Shown: positions 8,165-18,729, counted from the stretch's first letter. The stretch: DNA of 64,000 nucleotides from Mycolicibacterium diernhoferi (GCF_019456655.1 NZ_CP080332.1:5642001-5706000); one strand, 5' to 3'. The notes: a model not told the origin generated them from the letters alone. Numbers and translations are program-made.

Positions 8165-8776
8165 TCAGACCATGGCGCGGCGGCCGGCGAGGGCACGGCC
8201 CAGCGTCAGCTCGTCGGCGAACTCCAGGTCACCGCCCATCGGTAGACCCGAGGCGATCCGGCTGACCGTCAGGCCCGGGATGTCGCGCAGCATCCGCATC
8301 AGGTACGTCGCGGTCGCCTCACCCTCGGTGTTGGGGTCGGTGGCGATGATGACCTCGGCGACGTCCACACCGTCGACCCGCTCCCCGATCCGGTTGAGCA
8401 GTTCACGGATGCGCAGCTGGTCCGGTCCCACCCCGGACAGCGGATCCAGCGCCCCACCCAGCACGTGGTAGCGCCCGCGGAACTCGCGGGTGCGTTCCAC
8501 CGCCTGGATGTCCTTGGGCTCCTCGACGACACACACCAACGAGGCGTCCCGGCGCGGGTCATTGCAGATTCGGCAGCGTTCCTCGTCGGAGACGTTGCCG
8601 CACACCGCACAGAAGGTGACGCCGTCGCGGATCCGGCCGAGCACCGCGGTGAGCCGGTCGATGTCGGGCGGTTCCACCGACAACAGGTGAAACGCGATGC
8701 GCTGGGCGCTCTTGGGCCCGATACCCGGCAGCTTGCCGAGCTCATCGATCAGGTCCTGAACCGGTCCCTCAAACAT
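8165..8776 (-). CDS. recR: RecR recombination mediator
   Basis: RecR works with RecF/RecO to load RecA at gaps. The 203-residue length is normal. The parts are in order: N-terminal helix-hairpin-helix ([16 protein letters not shown]), a four-cysteine zinc finger ([16 protein letters not shown], residues about 57-72), and a TOPRIM domain with VVEEP and [12 protein letters not shown]. The ybaB gene lies 15 bp upstream on the same strand, the usual ybaB-recR operon. Confidence 0.95.
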   Translation of the reverse strand: MFEGPVQDLIDELGKLPGIGPKSAQRIAFHLLSVEPPDIDRLTAVLGRIRDGVTFCAVCGNVSDEERCRICNDPRRDASLVCVVEEPKDIQAVERTREFRGRYHVLGGALDPLSGVGPDQLRIRELLNRIGERVDGVDVAEVIIATDPNTEGEATATYLMRMLRDIPGLTVSRIASGLPMGGDLEFADELTLGRALAGRRAMV

Positions 8777-8791
8777 TGCGGTACAAGTCAG

Positions 8792-9121
8792 CTACCCCGG
8801 AAGCCCGAAATCGCCCATCCCGCCGGCCAGCGGGCCGAGCCGGGTCTGGGCCAGGATGGTGACCTGCTTGGCGGCGTCGGCGAGCGCGCCGACGATGAGA
8901 TCCTGCAGCGTCTCCGGATCGGAGGGATCGATCACCTTGGGGTCGATGGCCACCGCGATGACCTCACCGCTGCCCTTCATGGTGACCTGCACCAGGCCGC
9001 CGCCGCCCTGGCCGTGCACCTCGGCGTTGGCCAGCGCCTCCTGCGCCTCCATCAGTTGCTGCTGGACCTGTTGTGCCTGCGCGAGCAGCGCAGACATATC
9101 GGGCTGACCACCGGGTTGCAT
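8792..9121 (-). CDS. YbaB/EbfC nucleoid-associated protein
   Basis: This 109-residue protein has the YbaB pattern: a long N-terminal helix ([20 protein letters not shown]), a central beta region ([18 protein letters not shown]) and a C-terminal helix ([12 protein letters not shown]). Family members bind DNA as dimers and are usually encoded with recR, as here. The ATG at 9121 has AGAGGGG upstream; a start at 9160 would add 13 unsupported residues. Confidence 0.9.
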   Translation of the reverse strand: MQPGGQPDMSALLAQAQQVQQQLMEAQEALANAEVHGQGGGGLVQVTMKGSGEVIAVAIDPKVIDPSDPETLQDLIVGALADAAKQVTILAQTRLGPLAGGMGDFGLPG

Positions 9122-9213
9122 GACTGTCCCCTCTTGATTGCGACCTGGTCTCGACTTCATTCCACTCGCGAGCCCGAGGCGGTTTGCCCTTCAACATTAG
9201 CCGCCGCCGCGAC

Positions 9214-9219
9214 TACCGT
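9214..9219 (+). promoter_or_regulatory. -10 element, leaderless start of the amidase gene
   Basis: TACCGT is followed by 6 nt and then the GTG at 9226. Confidence 0.45.
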
Positions 9220-9225
9220 GGCGGC

Positions 9226-9981
9226 GTGCACGTCCCCACCTGTTTGCGTGTCGGCGCCATCGCCGCAGCGACCATGCTCGCCGCCGCCGGCCTGTCCTCC
9301 TCCGCCGTTCCGCCTGCCGCTGCCGCACCGAGTGCGATCGCCGGAAAGATCGTGTTCCTCGACCCCGGCCACAACGGCGCCAACGACGCATCCATCAGCC
9401 GCCAGGTTCCCACCGGCCGGGGCGGCACCAAGGACTGCCAGGCCAGCGGCACCACCACGAACTCCGGGTATCCGGAGCACACCTTCAACTGGGATGTCAC
9501 GCTGCGTGTCCGCGCGATTCTGGACGCCAACGGGGTGCGCACGGCGATGTCACGCGGCAACGACGACGCCGTCGGCCCATGCGTCGACGAGCGGGCGGCG
9601 ATGGCCAACGCGCTACGGCCCAACGCCATCGTGAGCATCCACGCCGACGGCGGGCCGGCCACCGGCCGCGGGTTCCACGTGCTGTACTCGTCGCCGCCGC
9701 TGAACACCGTCCAGGCCGGTCCGTCGGTGCAGTTCGCCCAGATCATGCGCGATCAGCTGCAGGGATCGGGGATCCCACCGGCCACCTACATCGGCTCGAA
9801 CGGCCTGAACCCGCGCTCGGATATCGCCGGGCTCAACCATGCCCAGTTCCCGTCGATCCTGGTCGAGCTGGGCAACATGAAGAACCCGGCCGACTCCGCC
9901 CTGATCGAGTCGGAGGCCGGCCGGCAGAAGTACGCCGAGGCGGTGGCGCGTGGAATCGCCACCTGGTTGGCCAACAGCTAG
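9226..9981 (+). CDS. Secreted N-acetylmuramoyl-L-alanine amidase (Rv3717-type)
   Basis: This 251-residue exported enzyme cuts the bond between MurNAc and L-Ala in peptidoglycan. A signal peptide covers about residues 1-33 (leucine/alanine core, then AAAAPSA). The Amidase_3 zinc site is visible: His in LDPGHNG, Glu in SGYPEHTF, His in VSIHADGG, and the catalytic Glu in LVELGNMKN. I chose the GTG at 9226 because a TANNNT element sits 6 nt upstream and the signal peptide then has normal length; a TTG at 9184 would put 14 residues before it. It converges on the SRPBCC gene, with a 4-bp overlap of stop codons. Confidence 0.88.
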   Translation: MHVPTCLRVGAIAAATMLAAAGLSSSAVPPAAAAPSAIAGKIVFLDPGHNGANDASISRQVPTGRGGTKDCQASGTTTNSGYPEHTFNWDVTLRVRAILDANGVRTAMSRGNDDAVGPCVDERAAMANALRPNAIVSIHADGGPATGRGFHVLYSSPPLNTVQAGPSVQFAQIMRDQLQGSGIPPATYIGSNGLNPRSDIAGLNHAQFPSILVELGNMKNPADSALIESEAGRQKYAEAVARGIATWLANS

Positions 9982-10415
9982 CCTTCGAGTTCCTTCTTGA
10001 GGTTGCCCAGCACCTCGTCCTGAATCTTGCGCAGACCCAACGGCGCGAACGTCTTCTCGAAGAAGCCCTTGACGCCGCCGGCGCCGGTCCAGGAGGTCTT
10101 GACGGTGACCGTGGAGCCGGTGCCCGCGGGCGCGACCGTCCAGTTGGTCACCAGCGAGGAGTTGGCGTCCTTCTCGATCACGGTCTTGCCCGCGACGTCG
10201 ACGGCGGCCTTCACGTCGCGAGACCGCGACTTGGTGGCCTGCAGCTTCCAGGTCACCACGGTGCCGGCGCCCTGACCACCCTCGAGCACGGAGTAATTGC
10301 TGTAGTGCGAGGAGAGAATCTTCGGCCGCACCGTCTGGTAATCGGCGACCGCGGCGAGCACAGCTTCCGGCGCGGCATCTATCAACACAGTGCTGGAAGC
10401 GCTGACCTGTCCCAT
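9978..10415 (-). CDS. SRPBCC (polyketide cyclase/START-like) protein
   Basis: This 145-residue protein has the helix-grip fold of SRPBCC proteins, which form a cavity for a hydrophobic ligand. Visible features are the N-terminal VSASSTVLIDAAPEAVLAAV strand-helix, alternating beta strands, and the C-terminal amphipathic helix LRKIQDEVLGNLKKELE. It matches Rv3718c in place and size. AGGAG lies about 11 nt upstream of the ATG. The ligand is unknown; the lipid-enzyme pair next door makes a lipid plausible but not shown. Confidence 0.8.
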   Translation of the reverse strand: MGQVSASSTVLIDAAPEAVLAAVADYQTVRPKILSSHYSNYSVLEGGQGAGTVVTWKLQATKSRSRDVKAAVDVAGKTVIEKDANSSLVTNWTVAPAGTGSTVTVKTSWTGAGGVKGFFEKTFAPLGLRKIQDEVLGNLKKELEG

Positions 10416-10473
10416 GAGTGCAAAACTCCTGTCATCACGTATCGGTTCGGTCGCGTCGTCGGCGACCGAGGAC

Positions 10474-10479
10474 TAGCGT
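10474..10479 (+). promoter_or_regulatory. -10 element, leaderless start of the FAD oxidoreductase gene
   Basis: TAGCGT is followed by 6 nt and then the GTG at 10486. Confidence 0.45.
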
Positions 10480-10485
10480 ATATGT

Positions 10486-11868
10486 GTGTCTGTTCTTGCA
10501 ACCGACGCGCAAGCTGTACACGGGGAGGGCGTGCAGCGTCTACTGGCGAGTTATCGCGCCATCCCCGCGACAGCGACTGTGCGACTGAGCAAACCCACGT
10601 CGAATCTGTTCCGGACGCGGGAGCGCAACACTGCGCCGGGTCTGGACACCTCCGGACTGACCGGCGTCATCGCGGTGGATCCGGTGGCGCGCACCGCCGA
10701 TGTCTCGGGCATGTGCACCTACGAGGATCTGGTCGCCGCGACGCTGCCCTACGGCCTGTCCCCATTGGTGGTTCCGCAACTCAAGACGATCACTCTCGGC
10801 GGCGCAGTGACCGGACTGGGCATCGAGTCCGCGTCGTTCCGTAACGGGCTGCCGCACGAATCGGTGCTCGAGCTCGACATTCTCACCGGCGCCGGTGAAC
10901 TCGTCACCGCCGGCAGAGACGAACACCCGGATCTGTATCGCGCCTTCCCGAACTCCTACGGCACGCTCGGCTACTCGGTGCGGCTGCGTATCGAGCTGGA
11001 GCCGGTGCTGCCGTTCGTCGCGCTGCGCCACCTGCGCTTCCATTCGATCGACGAGATGGTCGCGGCGATGGACCGCATCATCGAGACCCGCGGGTACCAG
11101 GGTGTGCCGGTGCACTACCTGGACGGGGTGGTGTTCAGCGCCGAGGAAAGCTATCTCTGCCTGGGTATCCAGACCGACACAGCCGGCCCGGTGAGCGATT
11201 ACACCGGCCAGGACATCTACTACCGGTCCATCCAGCATGCCGATGGTGAACGCCACGACCGCCTCACCATCGCCGACTACCTGTGGCGGTGGGATACCGA
11301 CTGGTTCTGGTGTTCAAGGGCGTTCGGCGCGCAGCACCCCACGCTGCGGCGGGTGTGGCCGCGACGCTACCGACGCAGCAGCTTCTACTGGAAGCTCATC
11401 GGCTACGACCAGCGCTTCGACATCGCCGACCGGATCGAGAAGCGCCGTGGCCGCCCGGCCCGGGAGCGAGTGGTGCAGGATGTCGAGGTACCGCTGCAGA
11501 ACTGCGCCGGATTCCTGAACTGGTTCTTGGACAACGTTGCCATCGAACCGATCTGGATCTGCCCGTTGCGGCTGCGTGAGACCGACGCGCAATGGCCGCT
11601 GTATCCGTTGCAACCGCACCGCACCTACGTGAACATCGGGTTCTGGTCCTCGGTGCCGGTCGGCCCCACCCCCGGGCACACCAATCGCCTCATCGAGGCC
11701 AAGGTGTCCGAACTCGGCGGGCACAAGTCGCTGTACTCGGAATCCTTCTACAGCGCCGAGGAATTCGATGCGCTCTACGGCGGTGACACCTACACGTCCG
11801 TGAAAAAGACCTACGACCCCGACTCGCGACTGCTCAACCTCTACGACAAGGCGGTGCGCAGGAAATGA
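10486..11868 (+). CDS. FAD-binding oxidoreductase, DWF1/TmsA-like
   Basis: This 460-residue protein has an N-terminal PCMH-type FAD-binding domain (residues about 30-190, with GVIAVDPVARTADVSGMCTY and LGGAVTGLGIES) and a C-terminal domain like that of DIMINUTO/DWF1 delta-24 sterol reductases. The methyltransferase-like gene downstream overlaps by 4 nt (ATGA). The pairing repeats the arrangement in 10-methyl fatty acid (tuberculostearate) synthesis, where a methyltransferase adds a methylene to oleate and an FAD enzyme reduces it. This pair matches Rv3719-Rv3720 by position; whether it makes the same product or another branched lipid cannot be told here. Confidence 0.8.
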   Translation: MSVLATDAQAVHGEGVQRLLASYRAIPATATVRLSKPTSNLFRTRERNTAPGLDTSGLTGVIAVDPVARTADVSGMCTYEDLVAATLPYGLSPLVVPQLKTITLGGAVTGLGIESASFRNGLPHESVLELDILTGAGELVTAGRDEHPDLYRAFPNSYGTLGYSVRLRIELEPVLPFVALRHLRFHSIDEMVAAMDRIIETRGYQGVPVHYLDGVVFSAEESYLCLGIQTDTAGPVSDYTGQDIYYRSIQHADGERHDRLTIADYLWRWDTDWFWCSRAFGAQHPTLRRVWPRRYRRSSFYWKLIGYDQRFDIADRIEKRRGRPARERVVQDVEVPLQNCAGFLNWFLDNVAIEPIWICPLRLRETDAQWPLYPLQPHRTYVNIGFWSSVPVGPTPGHTNRLIEAKVSELGGHKSLYSESFYSAEEFDALYGGDTYTSVKKTYDPDSRLLNLYDKAVRRK

Positions 11869-13169
11869 CGACCTTCAAAGACCGCGCGGATCAGCATCGG
11901 ATGAACCTCGCCGAGATTCTGGAACTGTTTGCCTCAAGCAAACTTCCGTTGAGGTTCTCCGCCTATGACGGCAGCACCTCGGGCCCGCCGGACGCCGCGG
12001 TGGGTCTGGATCTCAAGACACCCCGTGGCACCACCTACCTGGCGACCGCCCCGGGCGAGCTGGGCCTGGCCCGCGCCTATGTGTCCGGTGACATAGAACC
12101 GTTGGGGGTGCACCCCGGCGACCCGTATGACCTGCTGCGGGCACTGGCCGACCGGATGAAGATCAAGCGTCCACCCGCACGGGTGCTGGCGTCGATCATC
12201 TCCTCTATCGGGATCGAGCACCTGGTGCCGATCCCACCACCTCCGCAAGAGGCGCTACCGCGCTGGCGACGGGTCGCAGAAGGACTGCGGCACAGCAAGA
12301 CCCGCGACGCCGAGGCGATTCATCACCACTACGACGTGTCGAACGCGTTCTACGCGAGGGTGCTCGGCCCGTCGATGACCTACACCTGTGCCTGCTATCC
12401 GGATGAGCAGACCACCCTGGAAGAGGCGCAGGACAACAAGTACCGGCTGGTGTTCGAGAAGCTGCGGTTACGGCCCGGCGACCGGCTGCTCGACGTCGGT
12501 TGCGGCTGGGGCTCCATGGTGCGCTACGCCGCCCGGCGCGGGGTCCGCGCGCTGGGCGTCACCCTGTCGGCCGAGCAGGCGGCGTGGGCACAGCGCGCGA
12601 TCGCCGACGAAGGCCTGACGGATCTGGCGCAGGTGCGCCACGGCGACTATCGCGACGTCACCGAGTCCGGTTTCGACGCGGTGTCCTCGATCGGCCTGAC
12701 CGAACACATCGGGGTGGCCAACTACCCGGCGTACTTCGCGTTCCTGCAGGCGAAATTGCGCGTCGGCGGCCTGCTGCTCAACCATTGCATCACCCGGCCG
12801 AACAACCGGGCCGGCGCAACGGCGAACTTCTTCATCGACCGTTACGTCTTCCCGGACGGCGAGCTGACCGGTTCCGGGCGCATCATCGCCGAGGCCCAGG
12901 ATGTCGGCCTCGAGGTCCTGCACGAGGAGAACCTGCGCCGGCACTACGCATTGACGTTGCGCGACTGGGGCCGCAACCTGGTCGAGCACTGGGACGAGGC
13001 GGTCGCCGAGGTCGGGCTGCCCACGGCCAAGGTGTGGGGACTCTACATGGCCGGTTCGCGACTCGGTTTCGAATCGAATGTGGTTCAGCTGCACCAGGTT
13101 CTGGCGGTCAAGCTGAACGACCAGGGACACGACGGCGATCTGCCGATGCGGCCGTGGTGGACTCCGTAG
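11865..13169 (+). CDS. Cyclopropane-fatty-acid-synthase family methyltransferase
   Basis: This 434-residue protein has a C-terminal CFA-synthase domain. HHHYDVSNAFYARVLGPSMTY begins the catalytic domain near residue 147, LLDVGCGWG is the SAM motif near 208, and SIGLTEHIGVANY is typical of the family. The N-terminal 140 residues are the lipid-binding part. Family members transfer a methylene from SAM to a double bond of phospholipid acyl chains. The start codon overlaps the FAD oxidoreductase stop. Its last 62 bp overlap the convergent GGDEF gene. Confidence 0.85.
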   Translation: MTTFKDRADQHRMNLAEILELFASSKLPLRFSAYDGSTSGPPDAAVGLDLKTPRGTTYLATAPGELGLARAYVSGDIEPLGVHPGDPYDLLRALADRMKIKRPPARVLASIISSIGIEHLVPIPPPPQEALPRWRRVAEGLRHSKTRDAEAIHHHYDVSNAFYARVLGPSMTYTCACYPDEQTTLEEAQDNKYRLVFEKLRLRPGDRLLDVGCGWGSMVRYAARRGVRALGVTLSAEQAAWAQRAIADEGLTDLAQVRHGDYRDVTESGFDAVSSIGLTEHIGVANYPAYFAFLQAKLRVGGLLLNHCITRPNNRAGATANFFIDRYVFPDGELTGSGRIIAEAQDVGLEVLHEENLRRHYALTLRDWGRNLVEHWDEAVAEVGLPTAKVWGLYMAGSRLGFESNVVQLHQVLAVKLNDQGHDGDLPMRPWWTP

Positions 13170-14241
13170 GGTAGCCCGCGCACATCGCCCCACCGGCACG
13201 TTTCGCCTCGTACATGGCGGAGTCGGCATGCCGGACCACCGCGTCCACGGTGAAGTGCGGCTCCGACGGGGACATCGCCGCGATGCCGATGCTGACCGTG
13301 AACTCCACGTCGCCGAGCTGCACGCGGGTCAGCGCACGCACCCTGTCCACCAACTTCGGCAACGCGGCATCCCCGTCCAGCAGCGACACCAGGACCAGTT
13401 CGTCGCCGCCGATGCGCGCGGTGAACTCGTCCGGGCGGGCCACCTCCTGCAGTCTGGCGGCCAGTGCGACCAGCGCCGCGTCGCCTGCCGCATGCCCACC
13501 GGAATCGTTGAGTCGTTTGAAGCGGTCGATGTCACACACCGCCATCGCGACCGTCGCCTGCGGTCCCCGCGCCAACGCCTGTCCCACCGAGGCATACATG
13601 CCACGCCGGTTGCGCAGCCCGGTCAACGAATCGTAGTGCGCCGACCGCGCCGTCTTGACGATCGCCCGTCGGCCCATGTCGATCAACACCGACCCCACCA
13701 GCGGAACGATCACCACCCACACCAGCGCGGGCATGTAATAGATGAACAGTTCGAAACCGCTGCGCTCCCCGACCAGTACAGCCCGGGCAACGATGCCCGC
13801 GATCACCGCGGCGCCGAGCACACAGTGCACCAGCAGGACCCGCGCACCGAGCAGGAAACCGGCGAACACCCCGACGATGCCCATATAGGTCATGGCGGAC
13901 AGTTGCGCCGCCGCGGTGGACAGGGTGCCGACCGTGCACACCAGGGCGATGTCGGCCCACACCACGAATGCGATCGCCTGGGTGTACGACGGCCACGGGC
14001 CGCGCATCCAGCGCCAGCCCACCGCGACGGCCGACGCCGCCACCAGGATGTGCAGGACCCGCACCGGGACACCGGTGGGCCCGGCCGGATGGAACTGCAC
14101 GATGACGAGCAATCCCGCCATCCCGATACAGCTCACCCCGGTCACCATGACGAACAGCCGCATGAAGCGGCCATCGGTCAGCGCGCGGGTCGCGAACCGA
14201 TACTCACGCGCACCCCAGGCTTCAGCAATCGGGTTGGTCAC
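13108..14241 (-). CDS. Membrane GGDEF-domain protein (probable diguanylate cyclase)
   Basis: This 377-residue protein has about six N-terminal membrane segments (residues 25-190) and a C-terminal GGDEF domain (about 200-355). The signature reads GGDEL, a variant found in some active cyclases. SLTGLRNRR and CDIDRFKRLND, which bind metal and substrate, are intact, so synthesis of c-di-GMP is plausible. There is no RxxD inhibitory site five residues before the signature. No EAL domain is fused. The GTG start is preceded by GAGAGG. The 3' end overlaps the convergent CFA-type gene by 62 bp. Confidence 0.8.
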   Translation of the reverse strand: MTNPIAEAWGAREYRFATRALTDGRFMRLFVMVTGVSCIGMAGLLVIVQFHPAGPTGVPVRVLHILVAASAVAVGWRWMRGPWPSYTQAIAFVVWADIALVCTVGTLSTAAAQLSAMTYMGIVGVFAGFLLGARVLLVHCVLGAAVIAGIVARAVLVGERSGFELFIYYMPALVWVVIVPLVGSVLIDMGRRAIVKTARSAHYDSLTGLRNRRGMYASVGQALARGPQATVAMAVCDIDRFKRLNDSGGHAAGDAALVALAARLQEVARPDEFTARIGGDELVLVSLLDGDAALPKLVDRVRALTRVQLGDVEFTVSIGIAAMSPSEPHFTVDAVVRHADSAMYEAKRAGGAMCAGYPTESTTAASADRRRVPGRSA

Positions 14242-14304
14242 TGCCTACCTCTCGGAACCCTTGTCCCGAGCAAACAGCTTAGCCCAACCCCAGAAATGCG
14301 CCAG

Positions 14305-16218
14305 CTAACTCTGGTCGATGCGCTTGGCGCCCAGTTCGTTCTGCAGGAGTTCGATCGCCACTTCCTCCGGATCGCGGCGCACCACATCCGAGGTGTCGCT
14401 GCTGGCCTCGGCCAGCATGCGCTCCTCCTCGGCTTCCCGGTCCTGCCGCGGCGCCGGACCGGCGTCCGAGGGTGCCGGTTCCCCGGAGTCCGGCACGCAC
14501 CGGATCTGCCAGTTGACCCCGAGAGCGTCCTTGAGCGCTTCCCGGATGACGTCGGTGTTGCGCTGCTCGCTGAGTCGCCGGGCCAGCGGCGGCGCCCGGT
14601 GGCTGAGCACCAGGGTGTCGCCGTCCAGCGCCCGGACGATCGCGTCCGCGAGCATGGCGTTGACCGGCTTGCTGCGGGCATTCACCTTCTCGCGCACGGT
14701 GTCCCACATCGCACGAACCGCGGCGGCATCCGGCTGGCCGACCGCCGGGGCGGGCGGCGCCGCGGCCGGCGGCGGGACCGGCTCGGGTTCGGGGACCGGC
14801 GGCGGGGTCGGCGCCACCGGCTCGGGTGCCGGGGCGGGCTCGGGCTGCGGGAGTGGCCGCGGCTGCGGCACGGGCGTCGGTGGGGGCGTCGGAACGGGCG
14901 CCGACGGAGGTGCCGGGGCGGGCTCGGGCGGGGGTGCCGGGGCGGGCTCGGGCGGGGATGCCGGCGCGGATTCGGCCGCAGCCTGCGCCCTGCTCGCCCG
15001 GACGAACTGCCGAGCCGGGATCGGCGCGGTGGCCTGCGGCACGGCGCCATCGCCGGGGATGGCCATGTCCAGCCTGGTCTCGATCCGCTCGATACGTTGC
15101 AGCAGAGCCGATTCGGTGTCGTGCGCCGAGGGCAGCAGCAGCCGGGCGCACACCACCTCGAGCAGCAGCCGCGGAGCGGTGGCCCCGCGCATCTCGCCGA
15201 GACCCGCGTGCACCACTTCCGCATAGCGGGCCAGCGTGGCCGCACCCAGCTTGCCGGCCTGCTCACGCATCCGATCCAGCACACCGTCCGGGGCGTCCAC
15301 CACCCCACGGTCGGCGGCATCCGGAACCGCTTGCAGCACAATGAGATCGCGGAAACGCTCCAGCAGATCGGTGGCGAACCGGCGCGGATCGTGTCCGGCG
15401 TCGATCACCGACTCCACCGCCCCGAACAACGCCTCGGCATCGCCGGCGGCCAGCGCGTCGACCGCCTCGTCGATCAGCGCGACGTCGGTCGCCCCCAGCA
15501 GGGACAGCGCCCGCTGGTAGACGACGTGGTTGTTGTCGGCGCCGGCGACCAGTTGGTCGAGCACCGACAGGCTGTCGCGCGGGGATCCGCCGCCGGCGCG
15601 GATCACCAGCGGGTAGACGGCGTCCTCCACGGTGACGCCCTCGTCACGACAGATCCGCTCCAGCAGGGTGCGCATCGTCTTGGGCGCCAGCAGCCGGAAC
15701 GGGTAGTGATGGGTGCGGGACCGGATGGTGGGCAGCACCTTCTCCGGCTCGGTGGTGGCGAACACGAAGATCAGGTGGTCCGGCGGCTCCTCGACGATCT
15801 TGAGCAGCGCGTTGAAGCCCGCGTTGGTGACCATGTGGGCCTCATCGATGATGAAGATGCGGTACCGCGACTGGGCCGGCGCGTAGAACGCGCGGTCGCG
15901 CAGTTCACGGGTGTCGTCCACACCACCGTGGCTGGCCGCGTCCAGTTCGGACACGTCCACATTGCCCGGGCCGTTGGGCGCCAGCGCCACACACGAGTCG
16001 CACACCCCACACGGGGTCGGGGTGGGGCCCTGCTCGCAGTTCAGCGAGCGGGCCAGGATGCGCGCCGACGACGTCTTGCCGCAGCCGCGCGGCCCGGAGA
16101 ACAGGTACGCGTGGTTGATGCGTCCGGCGGACAGCGCCGTCGACAACGGCGCGGTGACATGCTCCTGGCCGACGACCTCGGCGAAGCTTGCGGGTCGGTA
16201 CTTCCGGTAGAGCGCCAC
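14305..16218 (-). CDS. dnaX: DNA polymerase III subunits gamma/tau
   Basis: DnaX is the clamp-loader ATPase that also links polymerase and helicase. The 637-residue protein has Walker A GPRGCGKTS at 42-50, a zinc module (Cys61, 70, 73, 76), Walker B FIIDEAH near 125, and sensor residues in FATTEPEKV. A Pro/Ala/Glu-rich linker (about 395-490) with near-repeats of PAPPPEP separates the ATPase from the C-terminal domain. I see no A-rich slippery site like that making gamma in E. coli, so a full tau-like product is expected. TAACCT at 16226-16231 lies 7 nt upstream of the GTG, a leaderless start. Confidence 0.95.
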   Translation of the reverse strand: MALYRKYRPASFAEVVGQEHVTAPLSTALSAGRINHAYLFSGPRGCGKTSSARILARSLNCEQGPTPTPCGVCDSCVALAPNGPGNVDVSELDAASHGGVDDTRELRDRAFYAPAQSRYRIFIIDEAHMVTNAGFNALLKIVEEPPDHLIFVFATTEPEKVLPTIRSRTHHYPFRLLAPKTMRTLLERICRDEGVTVEDAVYPLVIRAGGGSPRDSLSVLDQLVAGADNNHVVYQRALSLLGATDVALIDEAVDALAAGDAEALFGAVESVIDAGHDPRRFATDLLERFRDLIVLQAVPDAADRGVVDAPDGVLDRMREQAGKLGAATLARYAEVVHAGLGEMRGATAPRLLLEVVCARLLLPSAHDTESALLQRIERIETRLDMAIPGDGAVPQATAPIPARQFVRASRAQAAAESAPASPPEPAPAPPPEPAPAPPSAPVPTPPPTPVPQPRPLPQPEPAPAPEPVAPTPPPVPEPEPVPPPAAAPPAPAVGQPDAAAVRAMWDTVREKVNARSKPVNAMLADAIVRALDGDTLVLSHRAPPLARRLSEQRNTDVIREALKDALGVNWQIRCVPDSGEPAPSDAGPAPRQDREAEEERMLAEASSDTSDVVRRDPEEVAIELLQNELGAKRIDQS

Positions 16219-16225
16219 GGTCAGC

Positions 16226-16231
16226 AGGTTA
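16226..16231 (-). promoter_or_regulatory. -10 element, leaderless start of dnaX
   Basis: On the minus strand, TAACCT is followed by 7 nt and the GTG start of dnaX. Confidence 0.4.
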
Positions 16232-16257
16232 CCGAGTGGCGCCGACGTGCGAGGCGG

Positions 16258-17589
<1,332 letters not shown>

Positions 17590-17615
17590 TCAGAAAAACG
17601 GTGCTCAACACGTAA

Positions 17616-17704
17616 GGGGACCCCGCGCACCCGCCAGAGCCCATTGACCCTTGCTGCCTTCCGGCCCTGGGGGAGTTCACAGGATGGACGCCGCGCGGGG
17701 TCCG
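17616..17704 (-). ncRNA. ffs: Signal recognition particle RNA (4.5S, small bacterial type)
   Basis: The minus strand contains the near-universal SRP domain IV segment GGCCGGAAGGCAGCAAGGGT. The ends pair as GGACCCCGCGC with GCGCGGGGTCC, giving one long hairpin of about 88 nt. The RNA binds Ffh to target membrane and secreted proteins. A T-rich stretch (GTTTTTCTG on the minus strand near 17600) follows and may be the terminator. Confidence 0.92.
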
Positions 17705-17803
17705 GTGACCGAGTGTAGTCCCCCGCCCCGAGAGACAGCGGAGCGACCGGGCATGTACCCCGGCTGGTCGGGGCACTCCTGTCGGTCGGTTAGGATTGCC
17801 GAC

Positions 17804-17890
17804 GGAGGATTCGCCTAGTGGCCTATGGCGCTCGCCTGGAACGCGGGTTGGGTTAATAGCCCTCAGGGGTTCAAATCCCCTATCCTCCGC
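17804..17890 (+). tRNA. tRNA-Ser (anticodon GGA)
   Basis: The acceptor arm GGAGGAT pairs with ATCCTCC. The anticodon loop CTGGAAC carries GGA, flanked by CTCGC/GCGGG. The long variable arm TTGGGTTAATAGCCCTC marks a class II tRNA, and GGTTCAAATCC is the T arm. The 3' end is at about 17890; a full CCA is not encoded. Confidence 0.95.
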
Positions 17891-17959
17891 AGTTGGTCCG
17901 GGGCGTGACCGAAGATCGACCAGGTCACGCCCCGGGACCACAAATCGTCGAGGAGGACT

Positions 17960-18646
17960 ATGCGGCGCGGTATCGCATCGCTATGGCACGCGTCATCGCT
18001 GGTACTCGCCGGGGTTCTCTTCTTCCTATTCGTTCTGCCGCGCTGGTTCGAGCTGACCGGACAGTGGCCGGTTGCCCTGGGTACCGTGATGCGCATCGTG
18101 TGCGGCCTGCTCATCGGCCTCACCGCGTTGCCCGTCGTGCTGACGCTGGTCCGCACCCGCAAGCCCGAACTCGGTACGCCGACGTTGGCCCTCTCGCTGC
18201 GGGTCTGGTCGATCGTCGGCCACCTTGCCGCCGCGGTGTTGATCCTCGGCGCCGCGATCAGTGAGATCTGGCTGGATCTCGACGACGCCGGCCAATGGCT
18301 GTTCGGCATCTACGGAGCGGCCGCCGCGATTGCCCTGCTCGGCGCATTCGCCTTCTATCTGGCGTTCGTGGCCGAATTGCCGCCGCCGCCGCCGAAACCG
18401 CTCAAGGTCAAGGCCGAGAAGCCGAGCACGAGCACCGAAGTGCAGCTCACCGAACCGGCCGAGACCGACGAGACCACGGAATCCGCAGAGGCCGACGAGC
18501 CCGCCGAAACCGCAGACGACGAGGCCGACGCCGAAACCGAATCTGCCGAAGAAACCGATCCTGACGAGGGCAAACTGCGCAACCACCGGCCGTCCGGGAA
18601 GACCCGCCGCACCCGCACCCGCGGCGGCGTCGCCACCGACAATTGA
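17960..18646 (+). CDS. Conserved membrane protein with acidic C-terminal tail (Rv3723-type)
   Basis: This 228-residue protein has four hydrophobic segments in residues 8-140 and then a cytoplasmic-looking tail. The tail is PPPPP-containing, very rich in Glu, Asp, Thr and Ala (about 160-205), and ends in basic residues. GAGGAGG lies just before the ATG. It follows tRNA-Ser as Rv3723 does in M. tuberculosis. I recognise no functional domain. Confidence 0.75.
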   Translation: MRRGIASLWHASSLVLAGVLFFLFVLPRWFELTGQWPVALGTVMRIVCGLLIGLTALPVVLTLVRTRKPELGTPTLALSLRVWSIVGHLAAAVLILGAAISEIWLDLDDAGQWLFGIYGAAAAIALLGAFAFYLAFVAELPPPPPKPLKVKAEKPSTSTEVQLTEPAETDETTESAEADEPAETADDEADAETESAEETDPDEGKLRNHRPSGKTRRTRTRGGVATDN

Positions 18647-18729
18647 CGCGCCGGGCGACTTTGACGTCGACAGGTCGCCGCGACCCCGTCAAGATTGAGG
18701 TGACACCTCCGGCGCGCGGAAGGCGGCGA

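Noticed and set aside
14820..15000. Repeated GC-rich units that resemble short direct repeats or a CRISPR-like array
   Set aside because: They are codons of the Pro/Ala/Glu linker of DnaX. The spacing follows codon periodicity, and no unique spacers or cas genes exist.
14305..16218. Programmed frameshift making a gamma form of DnaX
   Set aside because: No A-rich slippery heptamer or following stem-loop was found in the expected region; the frame continues cleanly.
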